Translations under genes and position numbers: made by a program
Source: an uncultured Oscillibacter sp.
GTDB lineage: Bacteria > Bacillota > Clostridia > Oscillospirales > Oscillospiraceae
Direction: 5' to 3'
Assembly (NCBI GenBank): GCA_910576845.1
Contig: CAJTJA010000057.1
Coordinates: 1 to 14,974 of the forward strand
DNA length: 14,974 bases
Notes under the pieces: model-generated
The model's database searches: none
Told to the model about the DNA's origin: nothing
The model's input: only the letters and a program-made list of their open reading frames with translations
In this document: in pieces, positions 13,868-14,974 of the stretch
How the letters are laid out: each line of letters opens with the position of its first letter
Numbering within the stretch: position 1 is the stretch's first letter

Positions 13868-14488
13868 ATGGAAAAAGGCTTTACCATCACTTACGAGTAT
13901 GGGGAAAACCTGTATGTCAATGTCACCAACCGCTGTAACTTCAACTGCGAGTTCTGCCTCCGGCACAATGGCCATGGCGGCAGCATCTATACCCACAATC
14001 TGTGGCTTGCACGGGAGCCCACCCGGGAGGAAATTCTGGCAGACATCGAAAGCCGGAATCTCTCTCAATACAAGCAGCTTGTTTTCTGCGGCTTCGGCGA
14101 GCCCAGCTACCGGATCAACGACATCTGCTGGGTCATCGACCAGCTGAAAGCCAAAGGCAAACAGCCCTTCACGCGCATGGATACCAACGGCACCGGAAGC
14201 CTTATCCACGGAAGGGACATTACCCCGGAGTTCCAGGGGCGGTTTGACATGGTGTCTATCTCCCTGAACACCGACACGGCGGAGAAGTACGACGCCCTCT
14301 GTCACCCGGTTCAAAAGGGGGCCTACGAGGCTATGAAAGCCTTTGCCAAAGAGCTGCGGCAATATGTCCCCACAGTCATGATGACGGTGGTGGATACGAT
14401 CCCCAAGGAAGAAATCGAAAGCTGCCGGAAAATCTGCGAAGAGGAGATCGGCGCAGTCTATCGGGTGCGGGAATATATTGAGGACTGA
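13868..14488 (+). CDS. TatD-associated radical SAM protein
   Basis: The N-terminal C23-x3-C27-x2-C30 (NRCNFNCEFC) is the 4Fe-4S cluster motif of radical SAM enzymes. FCGFGEPS at about 74-81 is the GGE-like SAM-binding segment. The 206-residue length and overall sequence fit the small radical SAM family that is named for its gene linkage to TatD (TIGR04038 as I recall it). The substrate of that family is unknown. ATG 13868 has AAAGGAG 8 bases upstream. tatD lies 1.8 kb upstream on the same strand, but here two lipoprotein genes sit between the partners. There is no RiPP-like precursor peptide or SPASM extension. The protein may modify a TatD substrate or work in nucleotide repair; nothing in the sequence decides. 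Confidence 0.88.
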   Translation: MEKGFTITYEYGENLYVNVTNRCNFNCEFCLRHNGHGGSIYTHNLWLAREPTREEILADIESRNLSQYKQLVFCGFGEPSYRINDICWVIDQLKAKGKQPFTRMDTNGTGSLIHGRDITPEFQGRFDMVSISLNTDTAEKYDALCHPVQKGAYEAMKAFAKELRQYVPTVMMTVVDTIPKEEIESCRKICEEEIGAVYRVREYIED

Positions 14489-14550
14489 CCCGGCTTTTAC
14501 GGGCAGCAGTAAAGATAAGCCCCCAAAGGGCTGGAAAGAGAGTATTGCGT

Positions 14551-14790
14551 ATGTTTCATTTGTTGGGTTCTCTGATTATGGGTGCATTGGTGGGCTGGAT
14601 TGCCGGAAAGCTAATGGACACCGACGGAGGATTAATCCGCAACATCATTATCGGCATTGTGGGTTCTGCTGTGGGCAGCACGGTCTTCGGCCTGTTTGGC
14701 TTCTACGCTTACGGCTGGTTTGCCAACCTTATCGTAGATGTAGCCGGCGCGTGCCTTTTCATCTGGGTCGCGCGGAAACTTTTCCGCTGA
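14551..14790 (+). CDS. GlsB/YeaQ/YmgE family small membrane protein
   Basis: This 79-residue protein has three membrane segments and the glycine-rich pattern of the transglycosylase-associated family (PF04226): LIMGALVGWIAGKLM near the start, NIIIGIVGSAVGSTVFGLFG in the middle, and a hydrophobic last helix ending in WVARKLFR. Members are linked to general stress and alkaline-shock responses (GlsB beside Gls24/Asp23), but the biochemical role is unknown. I prefer ATG 14551; a TTG two codons upstream is also possible, and the Shine-Dalgarno sequence (GGAAAGAGAG) is mediocre. It lies 62 bases after the radical SAM gene and is closed by a 13-bp hairpin, so it may be the last gene of that transcript or a separate unit. 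Confidence 0.88.
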   Translation: MFHLLGSLIMGALVGWIAGKLMDTDGGLIRNIIIGIVGSAVGSTVFGLFGFYAYGWFANLIVDVAGACLFIWVARKLFR

Positions 14791-14807
14791 AACCGGCTGT
14801 CATGTAA

Positions 14808-14840
14808 AACGGGCTTTCACTTTTTAGTGAAAGCTCGTTT
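14808..14840. terminator. Bidirectional terminator between the GlsB-like and VOC genes
   Basis: A 13-bp stem (14808-14820 with 14827-14839, one G-T pair) encloses a TTTTTA loop. On the plus strand it is followed by TTTCCTTT. On the minus strand it is followed by TTTT, after the convergent partial gene. Confidence 0.75.
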
Positions 14841-14843
14841 CCT

Positions 14844-14974
14844 TTACAGCATTTGCAGCAGCTCAATCTGCTCTCCAGAGGGCCCGGTAAAGAACCAATT
14901 CTGTAAGCCCCCGAAGAGATCTGGCAGAACCTTTTTCTCCGGCGTCAGGAAGGTGTTTACCCCAGCCGCACGCA
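14844..14974 (-). CDS. VOC/glyoxalase-like protein, C-terminal fragment
   Basis: A minus-strand frame enters from the right window edge and ends at TAA (14844-14846). It reads 43 residues with natural composition. The end, WFFTGPSGEQIELLQML, matches the last strand of the vicinal oxygen chelate fold (glyoxalase / bleomycin-resistance type), in which the Glu of EQIEL-type motifs is commonly a metal ligand. The N-terminal part lies outside the window, so substrate and exact subfamily cannot be told. It is convergent with the GlsB-like gene and shares a terminator hairpin with it. Confidence 0.65.
   Translation of the reverse strand, partial: RAAGVNTFLTPEKKVLPDLFGGLQNWFFTGPSGEQIELLQML

Noticed and set aside
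1..14974. CRISPR array, insertion sequence, prophage or tRNA genes
   Set aside because: No regularly spaced repeats, transposase motifs, integrase or cloverleaf sequences were seen on either strand.

Overview
The window looks like a chromosomal piece of a moderately GC-rich, spore-forming Firmicute, most likely in or near the Oscillospiraceae (Oscillibacter/Flavonifractor-like). This rests on protein flavour, strong AAAGGAGG-type ribosome binding sites, RNase Y, an ECF biotin transporter with a BirA-type operator, a SpoIVFA/SpoIVFB-like gene pair and a TatD-associated radical SAM protein. The placement is inferred from recognisable families; no search was run. Most of the window is housekeeping.

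Layout. 1-629: 3' part of rplA (L1) and its terminator; rplJ/rplL, its usual downstream neighbours, are absent. 630-1100: an unassigned stretch with inverted repeats. 1101-2373 (minus): bioY, with its own promoter under a BirA-like operator, and a family 4 uracil-DNA glycosylase ending in a clear terminator. 2559-3077 (plus): a CmpB-like membrane protein. 3082-5010 (minus): an rRNA methyltransferase gene followed by the MTA/SAH nucleosidase gene. 5102-5842 (plus): a cytoplasmic-looking amidase-SH3 protein. 5843-6452: a 610-bp gap that contains a promoter and a strongly folded leader. 6453-8000: rny, starting at GTG. 8118-9020: an unknown protein. 9063-10611 (minus): an overlapping M23-M50 pair of SpoIVFA/SpoIVFB type with a good sigma-E-like promoter. 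10860-11123 (plus): rpsT, starting at TTG. 11250-14488 (plus): tatD, two tandem paralogous lipoprotein genes (the second broken), then the TatD-associated radical SAM gene. 14551-14790: a GlsB/YeaQ-type membrane protein. 14844-14974 (minus): the 3' end of a VOC/glyoxalase-like gene.

How the parts fit. The methyltransferase and the nucleosidase form a small SAM-use and SAH-disposal unit. The M23-M50 pair with its sigma-E-like promoter resembles the mother-cell module that controls pro-sigma-K processing. TatD and its partner radical SAM flank a pair of uncharacterised lipoproteins, the least explained gene set here. The rny leader can form a compact three-way junction at its 5' end, and it carries an anti-Shine-Dalgarno segment able to pair either locally or with the rny ribosome binding site. 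That suggests post-transcriptional control of RNase Y.
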